Shown here: one piece after another, positions 23,828 through 31,600 of the stretch
Numbering within the stretch: position 1 is the first letter of the stretch
Layout: every line of letters begins with the position of its first letter
Assembly: GCA_900550695.1 (NCBI GenBank)
Contig: URTF01000015.1
Coordinates: 1 to 34,336, forward strand
Direction: 5' to 3'
Source: an uncultured Ruminococcus sp.
GTDB taxonomy: Bacteria; Bacillota; Clostridia; Oscillospirales; Ruminococcaceae
Length of the DNA: 34,336 bases
The notes under the pieces: model-generated
Told to the model about the DNA's origin: nothing
The model's input: only the letters and a program-made list of their open reading frames with translations
Database searches by the model: none
Made by a program: the position numbers and the translations under genes

Positions 23828-26098
23828 ATGAAGAACTATTCGGAATTATTATGGTATAAAGCACCTGCCGCAAACTGGGACGAGGCTATGCCTGTCGGAA
23901 ACGGCCGCATCGGCGGTATGATATTCGGCAGAACGGACGATGAACTTATCCAGATGAACGAGGACAGCATCTGGTCGGGCGGCTTCCGCTGCAGAAACAA
24001 CCCAAAGGCGAAAGAAAACCTCGGAAAGATACGCAAGCTTATCGCAGACGGCAGAATAACCGAAGCACAGAAGCTCTGCGAGGACGCTTTTTACGGCAGA
24101 AACGAGCAGCAGCGCCATTATCACCCTATGGGCGACCTGCATATCCTCCAAAGCGGCTGCGAAAATGCCGAAAACTACAAGAGAAGCCTTGATATTTCCA
24201 CAGCAGTCGCAAAAACCGAGTGGACAAGCGGCGGAGTAAACTTTTCCCGTGAGATCTTCGTTTCTGCGCCGGATAATGTTATGGTTATCCACTTCACAGC
24301 GAGCGAAAAGGCGAAAATAACTTTTGAAGCTTTCATCGACGGTTCTGACGATGACTATGACAAGAACGAAGCATACGATGCATCGACCTTGCTCTTCACA
24401 GTTACGGACGGAATACCCTATGCGACAGCGGTAACAATAAAAACAGTCGGCGGCAGCGGAGAAACCGACGCTACAAGGATAAGAGTAAACGGTGCGGACG
24501 AAGCAACTATAACAATAGCCTGCCGGACGGCTTTCCGCACGGGTAATTATGAAAAACAGGCTTTGAATGAAGCCAAGACAGCGCAGCGAAAGTCATACGA
24601 AACGCTCCTTGAACGTCATATCGGCGACTATAAAAAGCTTTATGACCGTGTTAACTTTGAGCTTTGCGACAACAGCGGTGGAAACTCCGCTTTGCCAACG
24701 AATGAAAGACTTGAAAAGTTCAAAAACGGCGGCAGCGACAACAAGCTTGCCGAGATGTATTTCAATTTTTCACGCTATCTGATGATAAGCGGCTCCCGTG
24801 AGGGTACTCTTCCGCTCAATCTTCAGGGAATATGGAACAAGGATATGTGGCCTGCATGGGGCGGAAAATACACTATCAACATCAACACCGAGATGAACTA
24901 CTGGGGTGCAGAGATACAGAATCTTCCCGAGTGCCACACTCCGCTCTTTGACCATATCGAGCGAATGAGAGAGAACGGCAGAATAACCGCACATGAGATG
25001 TACGGCTGCAAGGGAATGGTCTGCCACCACAACACCGATATCTGGGGCGACACAGCTCCGCAGGACAGGTGGATGCCTGCAACGGTATGGCCGATGGGTC
25101 TGGCTTGGCTCTGTCTGCACATCTACGAACACTACAAATTTACGCAGGATAAGGATTTCCTCGCCGATAAGTACGATACGCTGAAAGAAGCAGCTGAATT
25201 CTTCGAGGATTACCTCATTGAGAACGATAAGGGACAGCTTGTGACAAGTCCGTCAACTTCGCCCGAGAATACTTACCTCACCAAGACGGGCGAGCAGGGT
25301 TCACTCTGTCAGGGTCCGTCAATGGATAGTCAGATACTTTACAGCCTTTTCACGGCGGTTGCGGAAAGTGCCGATATTCTCGGCATTGATAAAGATTACG
25401 CCGAAACGATGCTAAAGATCCGTACACGTCTGCCGAAGCCCGAGATCGGCAAGTACGGTCAGATAATGGAATGGGCGGAGGATTATGACGAGGTAGAACC
25501 GGGACATCGCCATATCTCGCAGCTTTTTGCGCTCTATCCGGCAGATATGATATCGCTCCGCAAAACGCCCGAGCTTGCAAAGGCTGCAACCGCAACGCTC
25601 GACCGCAGACTTTCCCACGGCGGCGGTCACACGGGCTGGTCGAGAGCGTGGATAATCAATATGTGGGCAAGGCTTGGCAGAGGCGAAAAGGTCGGCGAGA
25701 ATGTCCGTGCGCTCCTCTCTAACTCGACATCGATAAATATGTTTGATATGCACCCGCCGTTCCAGATAGACGGCAACTTCGGCGGTGGTGCAGGCATTGC
25801 CGAAGCGCTCGTTCAGAGCCACAGCGGCGAGATAAACGTTCTTCCTGCGCTCCCCGAGGAATGGGAAAGCGGCTCTCTTTACGGTGTAAGAGCAAGAGGC
25901 GGCTTTGAGGTTGATTTTGAATGGGAAAAGGGTAAGATAACAAAGCTTTCCATAACTTCACTCGGAGGAAATCCTTGTACAATTGTCGGCAATGGCATCA
26001 AGGTCGTATGTGACGGCAATAACGTCAATACTGCGGAAAAGAACGGTGCTGTTTCGTTCGCAACGGAAAAGGGAAAGACATACTGTATTGCATTTTGA
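23828..26098 (+). CDS. GH95 alpha-L-fucosidase (cytoplasmic)
   Basis: A 756-residue glycoside hydrolase of family 95. The N-terminal block LWYKAPAANWDEAMPVGNGR and QMNEDSIWSGG is diagnostic. Catalytic residues mapped on the Bifidobacterium AfcA enzyme are present: N351 and N353 in NINTEMNYW, the general acid E480 in SPSTSPENTY, and D648 in FQIDGNFGGG. GH95 enzymes are inverting and usually release alpha-1,2-linked L-fucose, though some act on L-galactose. There is no signal peptide, so it acts on imported oligosaccharides. The ATG follows CGGAGGA. Its position just after the eight-gene transporter operon suggests the imported glycan carries fucose; which glycan is unknown. Confidence 0.93.
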   Translation: MKNYSELLWYKAPAANWDEAMPVGNGRIGGMIFGRTDDELIQMNEDSIWSGGFRCRNNPKAKENLGKIRKLIADGRITEAQKLCEDAFYGRNEQQRHYHPMGDLHILQSGCENAENYKRSLDISTAVAKTEWTSGGVNFSREIFVSAPDNVMVIHFTASEKAKITFEAFIDGSDDDYDKNEAYDASTLLFTVTDGIPYATAVTIKTVGGSGETDATRIRVNGADEATITIACRTAFRTGNYEKQALNEAKTAQRKSYETLLERHIGDYKKLYDRVNFELCDNSGGNSALPTNERLEKFKNGGSDNKLAEMYFNFSRYLMISGSREGTLPLNLQGIWNKDMWPAWGGKYTININTEMNYWGAEIQNLPECHTPLFDHIERMRENGRITAHEMYGCKGMVCHHNTDIWGDTAPQDRWMPATVWPMGLAWLCLHIYEHYKFTQDKDFLADKYDTLKEAAEFFEDYLIENDKGQLVTSPSTSPENTYLTKTGEQGSLCQGPSMDSQILYSLFTAVAESADILGIDKDYAETMLKIRTRLPKPEIGKYGQIMEWAEDYDEVEPGHRHISQLFALYPADMISLRKTPELAKAATATLDRRLSHGGGHTGWSRAWIINMWARLGRGEKVGENVRALLSNSTSINMFDMHPPFQIDGNFGGGAGIAEALVQSHSGEINVLPALPEEWESGSLYGVRARGGFEVDFEWEKGKITKLSITSLGGNPCTIVGNGIKVVCDGNNVNTAEKNGAVSFATEKGKTYCIAF

Positions 26099-26115
26099 TG
26101 AAATTGTGGTATAAT
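26088..26115 (+). promoter_or_regulatory. Promoter of the Rpn-family gene
   Basis: TTGCAT at 26088-26093, inside the end of the GH95 frame, a 16-bp spacer and TATAAT at 26110-26115, 28 bp before the start codon. Confidence 0.6.
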
Positions 26116-26142
26116 ATGATCAGATAAAAGGAGGGAAAGCCG

Positions 26143-26961
26143 ATGGCACGAAATGTAATTTCTGCAAAGCTTGATATAATCTTTAAGAAAATTTTTACGG
26201 AAAATGAGGATATGCTCCATTCATTTGTAGCAAGTATGCTTGAAATTCCGCAGGAGCGCATCAAAGAGATAAAAATAACAAACCCCGAGCTTCCGCCCGA
26301 AACCCTTGCAGGAAAATTCAGCCGTCTTGACCTGAGCTTAAAGGTGGATGATAAGCTTGTTAATGTCGAGATACAGGTCAAAAACGATGCGGACTACCGT
26401 GACAGAACGCTTTTCTACTGGGCAAAACTCTACTCGTCCGAACTGAAAAGCGGCGAGGACTACAGTGAGTTAAAACAGACCATTACAATAAATATCATCA
26501 ACTTTAATATGTTCAGTACGGACGATTATCACACCGAGGTCGCCGCAATGATAAAGGGCACGGGCGAGGTTTTCTCCGATAAGTTCAGCATACATTTCTT
26601 TGAGCTGAAAAAGGTCGGCAGAAAGCCAAACCCCGATAACAGCCGTGAGCTGTGGCTGCAGTTCATAAACGCAGACAGTGAGGAGGAATTTGAGATGATC
26701 AGTCAGACTAACGTTCCTATTATGAAAAAAGCTGTAAATGTTATCTATGATATGTCCGAGGACACAAAAATAAGAGAGATAGCCCGTCTGCGTGAAAAAG
26801 CACTCCATGATGAAGCATCAGCGCTTAAAAATGCCAAGGAAGAGGGTAAAGAAGAGGGCAGAGCGGAAGGTAAAGCAGAAGAAAGAGCAAATGCCATAAG
26901 CAGAATGAGAGCATTGGGCTTTACCGAGGAGCAGGTCAGAAAGATGTATCCGGAAAGTTGA
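26143..26961 (+). CDS. Rpn-family PD-(D/E)XK nuclease / transposase-like protein
   Basis: A 272-residue protein of the recombination-promoting nuclease (Rpn, PDDEXK) family. The N-terminus DIIFKKIFTENEDML and the active-site pattern D63...E76-I-Q78-V-K80, followed by YRDRTLFYWAKLYSSEL, are characteristic. A C-terminal charged helix contains KEEGKEEGRAEGKAEERAN, the usual repetitive tail, and ends in a small EEQVRKMY motif. Family members make DNA breaks that promote RecA-independent recombination; some act as phage-defence toxins or are controlled by internal short products. The ATG lies behind AAAGGAGGG. An in-frame internal start giving a C-terminal short form is possible but I see no strong site. 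Confidence 0.9.
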   Translation: MARNVISAKLDIIFKKIFTENEDMLHSFVASMLEIPQERIKEIKITNPELPPETLAGKFSRLDLSLKVDDKLVNVEIQVKNDADYRDRTLFYWAKLYSSELKSGEDYSELKQTITINIINFNMFSTDDYHTEVAAMIKGTGEVFSDKFSIHFFELKKVGRKPNPDNSRELWLQFINADSEEEFEMISQTNVPIMKKAVNVIYDMSEDTKIREIARLREKALHDEASALKNAKEEGKEEGRAEGKAEERANAISRMRALGFTEEQVRKMYPES

Positions 26962-26963
26962 GT

Positions 26964-27023
26964 ATGGTAAAAATCACTTATGATACATCAAAGGAAACAA
27001 GGATAAAGGAGATCACACTATGA
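26964..27023 (+). pseudogene. 19-codon remnant resembling the Rpn C-terminal region
   Basis: The frame encodes MVKITYDTSKETRIKEITL and stops in an ATGA overlap with the next gene. Its core, YDTSKETRIKEI, aligns with YDMSEDTKIREI of the intact Rpn protein immediately upstream (residues about 200-211). The codons also match well. It is most simply a decayed fragment of a second Rpn copy, though it could be translated and coupled to the downstream gene. Confidence 0.5.
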
Positions 27024-27220
27024 GCAATGACAAAAGATTTATCAAAGTTTATTCCAAGGGTGCAATGGAGGGCTGTGAGATATGGGTCGACACCGAAACG
27101 GGTGTGAACTATTTCTACCATTTCTCTGGCTATTCGGGCGGACTGACCCCGCTGCTTGACAGTGACGGCAAGCCTATCGTAAATTCCCGTTCGGAGATAG
27201 ACGCACTCTTAGGGCGGTAA
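27020..27220 (+). CDS. Small DUF6440-type protein
   Basis: A 66-residue protein with a strong ribosome binding site (AAAGGAGA) eight bases before the ATG. Its KGAMEGCEIWVDTETGVNYFY and GGLTPLLDSDGKPI blocks match small proteins I know as DUF6440, which have no assigned function and are common in Firmicutes and their mobile elements. No signal peptide or membrane segment is present. Its start codon overlaps the stop of the 19-codon remnant, and it lies downstream of an Rpn nuclease, a pairing often associated with accessory DNA. A role cannot be assigned. Confidence 0.75.
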   Translation: MSNDKRFIKVYSKGAMEGCEIWVDTETGVNYFYHFSGYSGGLTPLLDSDGKPIVNSRSEIDALLGR

Positions 27221-27276
27221 ATCGTTTACAATTCTAAACATTTTATGACTTATACCTTTAAGTCTGAAAATTACAG

Positions 27277-27305
27277 TTGATTTTCCTTTTTAAATATTGT
27301 ATAAT
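27277..27305 (+). promoter_or_regulatory. Promoter of the GH130 gene
   Basis: TTGATT at 27277-27282, a 17-bp spacer and a perfect TATAAT at 27300-27305, 48 bp before the start codon. Confidence 0.8.
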
Positions 27306-27352
27306 AAAAAAGACTTAGGTTGTCAAAACAATAACGAAAGGCGGTCAAACCA

Positions 27353-28384
27353 ATGAACGTAAAAATCATCAACGGCGTTTCTATGCCGAACATTCCCTGG
27401 CAGGAAAAGCCTGCTGACTGCAGAGATGTAGTTTGGAGATATGACGCTAACCCTATCATCAAGAGAGATCAGATCATGGTAAAGAAGGCTAACGGCTACA
27501 GAGAGCCTTCCAACTCCATTTTCAACAGCTCCGTTGTTCCTTTCAAGAACGGTGACTACGAATTCGCAGGCGTTTTCCGTGTTGACGACAGAGAAAGAAA
27601 CATGGAACTCCACGTTGGCTTCTCCAAGGACGGTATCCACTGGGATATCAACGAGGAAAGAATCCACTTTGAGTGCGATATCCCCGAAGTTGCACAGTGG
27701 CAGTACGGCTACGATCCCCGTGTATGCAAGCTCGAGGGCGAAGACAGATATATCGTAACATGGTGCAATGCTTACGGCTGGAAGCCAACTATCGGTATCG
27801 CTACCACAACTGATTTCAAAACATTCAAGCAGGGCGAAAATGCTTACCTTCCTTTCAACAGAAACGGCGTTATGTTCCCAAGAAAGATCAACGGCAAGTA
27901 CATGATGATGAGCCGTCCTTCCGACAGCGGTCATACACCTTTCGGTGATATGTTCATCAGCCAGTCCCCTGACCTCGTTTACTGGGGCGAGCACAGACAC
28001 GTTATGGGACCTTCTAAGGGCTGGGAATCCACAAAGATGGGCGCAGGTCCTATTCCGATAGAAACAGACCGCGGCTGGCTCATTTTCTATCACGGCGTTC
28101 TTACTTCCTGCAACGGCTATGTTTACAGCTTCTCCGCTGCACTCCTCGATAAGGACGAGCCTTGGAAGGTTCTCAAGAGAGGCGCTTCCTACCTCATCAG
28201 CCCACAGACAAGCTATGAGCTCATCGGTGATACAGACGCTGTAACATTCCCATGCGCTAACCTCGTTGATGCTGACACAGGCAGGATCTGCATTTACTAC
28301 GGCTGCGCTGATACCTGCACAGCTCTCGCATTCACAACTGTTGATGACGTTATGGACTTCCTCGATCACAACAGCCAGGTTTGA
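27353..28384 (+). CDS. GH130 subfamily 2 beta-1,4-mannoside phosphorylase
   Basis: A 343-residue cytoplasmic enzyme that cleaves beta-mannosides with phosphate, yielding alpha-mannose 1-phosphate. The pattern IPWQEKP, SNSIFNSSVVPF, YGYDPRV (catalytic acid D121), PFNRNGVMFPRK, SRPSDSGHTPFGD and FYHGVL matches GH130_2 enzymes such as Ruminococcus RaMP2 and the metagenomic Uhgb_MP. Those act on mannooligosaccharides or on the Man-beta-1,4-GlcNAc core of N-glycans. The protein lacks a signal peptide. Codon use is strongly biased, so it is likely abundant. It has its own promoter and a SHORT hairpin terminator. With the neighbouring fucosidase and importers it suggests use of a mannose- and fucose-containing glycan. 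Choice between mannan and N-glycan substrate is not possible here. Confidence 0.93.
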   Translation: MNVKIINGVSMPNIPWQEKPADCRDVVWRYDANPIIKRDQIMVKKANGYREPSNSIFNSSVVPFKNGDYEFAGVFRVDDRERNMELHVGFSKDGIHWDINEERIHFECDIPEVAQWQYGYDPRVCKLEGEDRYIVTWCNAYGWKPTIGIATTTDFKTFKQGENAYLPFNRNGVMFPRKINGKYMMMSRPSDSGHTPFGDMFISQSPDLVYWGEHRHVMGPSKGWESTKMGAGPIPIETDRGWLIFYHGVLTSCNGYVYSFSAALLDKDEPWKVLKRGASYLISPQTSYELIGDTDAVTFPCANLVDADTGRICIYYGCADTCTALAFTTVDDVMDFLDHNSQV

Positions 28385-28408
28385 TCGTTATAATTGCATA
28401 AAATATAT

Positions 28409-28443
28409 GACCGCTTTCGGCAAATGTTGAAAGCGGTCGTTTT
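28409..28443 (+). terminator. Terminator after the GH130 gene
   Basis: A perfect 10-bp stem (gaccgctttc at 28409-28418 with its complement at 28429-28438) and a short T-run (28440-28443). It ends just before the next gene's ribosome binding site, so termination may be partial. Confidence 0.75.
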
Positions 28444-28463
28444 ATAAGACGTAAGGAGACATT

Positions 28464-29201
28464 ATGAAAGAATATACATTTTCGGTGATAATTCCTGCGC
28501 ATAATGAAGAAAAATATATCGGCAAATGTCTTGAAGCAATACAAAAAGCCGCCCAAAAAGTTAAGCCCGAGCAGGTGCAGACTATCGTTGTCGCCAACCG
28601 CTGTACAGACAGTACAGCCGAGATAGCGGCGGAATACGGCGCAGAAGTTGTCACAAATGAGGATAAATGCATAAGCAGCATAAGAAATGCAGGCGCAAGA
28701 GCCGCAAAGTGTGAAATTATCGTCACGATAGATGCCGACAGCATAATGTCGGAGGGTTCACTTGCAGAAATACGGGAAATGCTCGGAAGCGGAAAGTATA
28801 TCGGTGGCGGAACAAGGGCAAAATTTGAGCGAATGTCTGTTGGGATATTCTTTTCGGCGGCTTATGTTGCGCTGAACCTTGCTCCTGTGATGATAAAAAA
28901 CAAAGCCGCACTGTCGGGTGGAATGTTTTGGTGCTATAAAAAGAATTTTGATGCAGTGGGCGGCTTTGATGAAAGCCTTGTTAGTCTTGAAGACCTTGAT
29001 TTTGCCGCACGGCTGAACCAACTCGGCAAAAGCAGAGGTCAGCGCTACGGAACACTTAAAAAGTCGTATATCGTGACTTCGAGCCGAAAATTCGATGAGT
29101 TCGGCGACTGGTATCTTATCAAAAACCGCAGTCTCACAAAGCGGATTTTCACGGGCAGGGACAGAGATGCCGCAGACAGCTTTTACTATGATGTCAGGTA
29201 A
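28464..29201 (+). CDS. Family 2 glycosyltransferase
   Basis: A 245-residue GT-A fold glycosyltransferase. The N-terminus FSVIIPAHNEEKYIGKCL is the nucleotide-sugar binding start, TIDAD places the metal-binding DxD at D90-A-D92, and LEDLDFAARL carries the catalytic-base E176-D177 motif. A hydrophobic region at about 127-150 may touch the membrane. Proteins like this transfer sugars to lipids, polysaccharides or proteins; donor and acceptor are unknown. The ATG follows AAGGAGA. No related glycan-synthesis genes flank it, so it is likely a single-gene unit or read-through from the GH130 gene. Confidence 0.88.
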   Translation: MKEYTFSVIIPAHNEEKYIGKCLEAIQKAAQKVKPEQVQTIVVANRCTDSTAEIAAEYGAEVVTNEDKCISSIRNAGARAAKCEIIVTIDADSIMSEGSLAEIREMLGSGKYIGGGTRAKFERMSVGIFFSAAYVALNLAPVMIKNKAALSGGMFWCYKKNFDAVGGFDESLVSLEDLDFAARLNQLGKSRGQRYGTLKKSYIVTSSRKFDEFGDWYLIKNRSLTKRIFTGRDRDAADSFYYDVR

Positions 29202-29267
29202 TATGGTGCTGCTGTTGCATAATATTTGCGGCAAAAATCACATTTCCCATAGTTGTTCAATAAACAT

Positions 29268-29311
29268 AAAACCTGTTTTCAAAGAAGTGTATTCTGTGAA
29301 AACAGGTTTTT
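29268..29311. terminator. Terminator, possibly bidirectional
   Basis: A perfect 14-bp stem (aaaacctgttttca at 29268-29281 with its complement at 29297-29310) with a T-run on the plus strand and four Ts on the minus strand. It can end the glycosyltransferase transcript and, from the other side, the rqcH transcript. Confidence 0.85.
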
Positions 29312-29318
29312 GTGTTTA

Positions 29319-29475
29319 TACTAATTCTCGATCGTTCTATAGACAAAATCGACAGATAGAATAAGTTCAGTCAAGGAAAGCGACCGCAGACAGGCTGTCG
29401 CCTGACAAGGGAGCTTGACGCAGAATGAACTTATTATAGCCGAGAGTTTGTCTATAGGTTGATCGAGAATTAGTA
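29319..29475. mobile_element. MITE-like palindromic element bounded by TA
   Basis: A 157-bp non-coding palindrome. The 15-bp ends (tactaattctcgatc at 29319-29333 and its exact complement at 29461-29475) begin and end with TA. Further nested stems pair 29337-29347 with 29447-29457 (11 bp), 29360-29369 with 29426-29435 (10 bp), 29370-29375 with 29414-29419, and 29380-29384 with 29397-29401. TA-bounded terminal inverted repeats are typical of miniature elements derived from IS630/Tc1-type transposons, which duplicate TA. No transposase is present. It could instead be a structured RNA. Confidence 0.6.
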
Positions 29476-29522
29476 TTAGTATAAAATAATTTATGCGGTA
29501 AGAGCATTTTCAGATGCGCTGT

Positions 29523-31265
29523 TCATTCTTCGGAGTATGGGTTTATCGGCGTGATATAAACCGTGCGGTTGTTCGTGAAGATGACCTTGCCCGGTTTTGC
29601 GCCCGAAGGCTTTTTCACGAACTTGATGTTGACATAATCAACGGGGACTTGCGAAGAGTTTTTCGCCTTGCTGTGGAAAGCCGCAAGACCTGCCGCATAT
29701 AAAATAGTATCATCGGGCGGAACTGTGCCGTTCGTGCGGATAATAACGTGCGAGCCGGGGATATTCTTCGTGTGAAGCCAGATATCCGTCTTGTCGGCAA
29801 GCTTTGTGGTGAGCTTGTCGTTCTGAATGTTGTTCCGTCCTATTAATATAGTATAGCCGTCGGGCGAGGTGAATTCTATCGGCGGTTTCGTCTTGGGCGG
29901 CTTGCCTTTGAGCTTGTTTGCACGGAGATAACCCTGCTCCGCAAGCTCCATTCGCAGCTCGTTTACCTCGTCCTCGCTCTTGGTTCGTGTTAAAGCGTCA
30001 AAAACGCTGTCGATGTAAGCAAGCTCGTCCTCGCCCTGAGCGATACGCTCGGTGAGGATTTTCTCCGCAGTGTCAAGCTTTCTGTACTCTGCGTAGTATT
30101 TCTGCATATTTTTACTCGGGGTAAGGCGCTTATCAAGCTCGATCTCAACGGTCGGGCAATTTTCGTCATAGAAATTCTCAACCGTGATCCTGTCCATACC
30201 CTTTTCAATGCGATATAAATTCGCAGAAATGAGGTCGCCTTTCAGCTTCAATTCGTCACGCTTTGCGGATTCGGCAAGTTCAAGCTTCTGCGCCTCTATT
30301 CTTCGTGCGATACGCTCGGTAGTGTTCAGCAGAAGCTTATAAAGGTCTGCCGAACGCTGCTTCATACGGGAAACATTATCACGCTCGGAGTAGAAATAGT
30401 CGAGTGCGGCGCAGGCGGTCGGGAGCGTTTTCGTCGTCATAAGCGAGCCGTACTGCGAAATATCCATGAACGCAAAATCTTTGAGCATACCGTCATGGTC
30501 TTTTATAATGGTATAAGCATTCGTGCCGTCTGAAAGCTCATCGGCGGTCTTTTTCAGTTCGGCGCAAAGCTTGTCGAGAATACCGTCGGTAAGCTCACTT
30601 TTGCGTATCTGGTCGCCGTTTGCGGCAGAAAACACCCATTCACGGGCAACGATAGGTGAAACGCCCTCAAATACCTTTACGAGAGTTTTCGCAAGGTCGG
30701 CATCGGGCATTGAGTCGAGTGCTTCGGAAAGCTGTGCCTTTGTGCAGGTGCGGAAGTCAAGACGCTCCGTCTTTGGCGGCAGAGTGTAGCTCATTCCGGG
30801 GAGAACTGGACGCTCGCCCGACATTTCAAGGTCAACACGCTTGATGCTGTCGATAATTTTGCCATCAGCGTTTATAATAATGGTGTTCGAGCATCTGCCC
30901 ATAATTTCTGCGGCAAGAGTGACCTTTACCATATCGCCAAGCTCGTTCATAGCTTCAAAATCGAAGTATAAAACACGTTCAAGTCCGTCCTGACGGATAT
31001 CAAGCAGCTTGCCGTTGCCGAAATGCTTTCGCAGGAGCATACAGAACATCGGCGGAACTTTCGGGTTCTCGACCGTTTCCTTTGTGATATGAACACGGGC
31101 AGAGTTAGCCGAAGCGGAGAACAATAGCTTCTCCATGCCGCCCCTCGTGCGCATAGTTATGATTATTTCCTCACGGGAGGGTTGAGCGATCTTGTCAACT
31201 CTGCTCCCGATGAGCGGCGAAAGCTCGTTTTTCACGCAGCTTAAAAAGATTCCGTCAAGTGCCAT
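29523..31265 (-). CDS. rqcH: NFACT protein RqcH (Rqc2 homologue)
   Basis: A 580-residue cytoplasmic protein that binds stalled 50S subunits and adds C-terminal alanine tails to trapped nascent chains, marking them for degradation. The NFACT-N domain (about 1-170) starts MALDGIFLSCVKNEL. Helical NFACT-C/coiled-coil segments occupy about 250-430. The NFACT-R domain (about 455-570) includes GYTILIGRNNIQND and IWLHTKNIPGSHVII. At the position of the NEMF/RqcH Asp-Arg pair it has Glu96-Arg97 (GLERVLYFDF), a conservative change seen in other family members. Older annotations call it FbpA-type fibronectin-binding. The ATG follows CGGAGG. It is divergent from hrcA. Confidence 0.95.
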   Translation of the reverse strand: MALDGIFLSCVKNELSPLIGSRVDKIAQPSREEIIITMRTRGGMEKLLFSASANSARVHITKETVENPKVPPMFCMLLRKHFGNGKLLDIRQDGLERVLYFDFEAMNELGDMVKVTLAAEIMGRCSNTIIINADGKIIDSIKRVDLEMSGERPVLPGMSYTLPPKTERLDFRTCTKAQLSEALDSMPDADLAKTLVKVFEGVSPIVAREWVFSAANGDQIRKSELTDGILDKLCAELKKTADELSDGTNAYTIIKDHDGMLKDFAFMDISQYGSLMTTKTLPTACAALDYFYSERDNVSRMKQRSADLYKLLLNTTERIARRIEAQKLELAESAKRDELKLKGDLISANLYRIEKGMDRITVENFYDENCPTVEIELDKRLTPSKNMQKYYAEYRKLDTAEKILTERIAQGEDELAYIDSVFDALTRTKSEDEVNELRMELAEQGYLRANKLKGKPPKTKPPIEFTSPDGYTILIGRNNIQNDKLTTKLADKTDIWLHTKNIPGSHVIIRTNGTVPPDDTILYAAGLAAFHSKAKNSSQVPVDYVNIKFVKKPSGAKPGKVIFTNNRTVYITPINPYSEE

Positions 31266-31496
31266 TTTAACCTCCGAAAAACGGGGAGACCCCGTGTGCG
31301 AATTTATACAATAATAAGCCTTGCCCGATCGTATAACAGATCGAAGCAGCAGTATTATTGTACCATAAAAAACGTTCTAATGCAAGAATGTAATGTTTGA
31401 ATAATGCAAAGTTTGGTTTTCCCGGTCAATTTGCGGAGGCTTTTCCGAATTTTTTGCTGCGAATTGTGAAAAATAAAAGAAAATTCCAAAAACCCC

Positions 31497-31524
31497 TTGA
31501 CAAATCGGTCGGGTGGTGTATAAT
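31497..31524 (+). promoter_or_regulatory. Promoter of the hrcA-grpE-dnaK operon
   Basis: TTGACA at 31497-31502, a 16-bp spacer and TATAAT at 31519-31524. The CIRCE operator starts five bases later, so HrcA binding would block initiation. Confidence 0.92.
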
Positions 31525-31528
31525 ATAA

Positions 31529-31555
31529 TTAGCACTCAGGGATAAAGAGTGCTAA
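31529..31555. promoter_or_regulatory. CIRCE operator (HrcA binding site)
   Basis: TTAGCACTC (31529-31537), nine spacer bases and GAGTGCTAA (31547-31555): an exact match to the CIRCE consensus. Two more right-half-like copies follow at 31558-31566 (GAGTGCTGA) and 31570-31578 (AAGTGCTAA). Confidence 0.97.
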
Positions 31556-31600
31556 CAGAGTGCTGATACAAGTGCTAAAGATAGAAAAGGAGTGAACGTT

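Noticed and set aside
27323..28369. Minus-strand open frame of 348 codons
   Set aside because: It is antisense to the GH130 gene, whose family motifs are complete.
29319..29475. CRISPR repeat or origin of replication
   Set aside because: There is one palindrome with nested stems, no spaced direct repeats, and no DnaA-box cluster.
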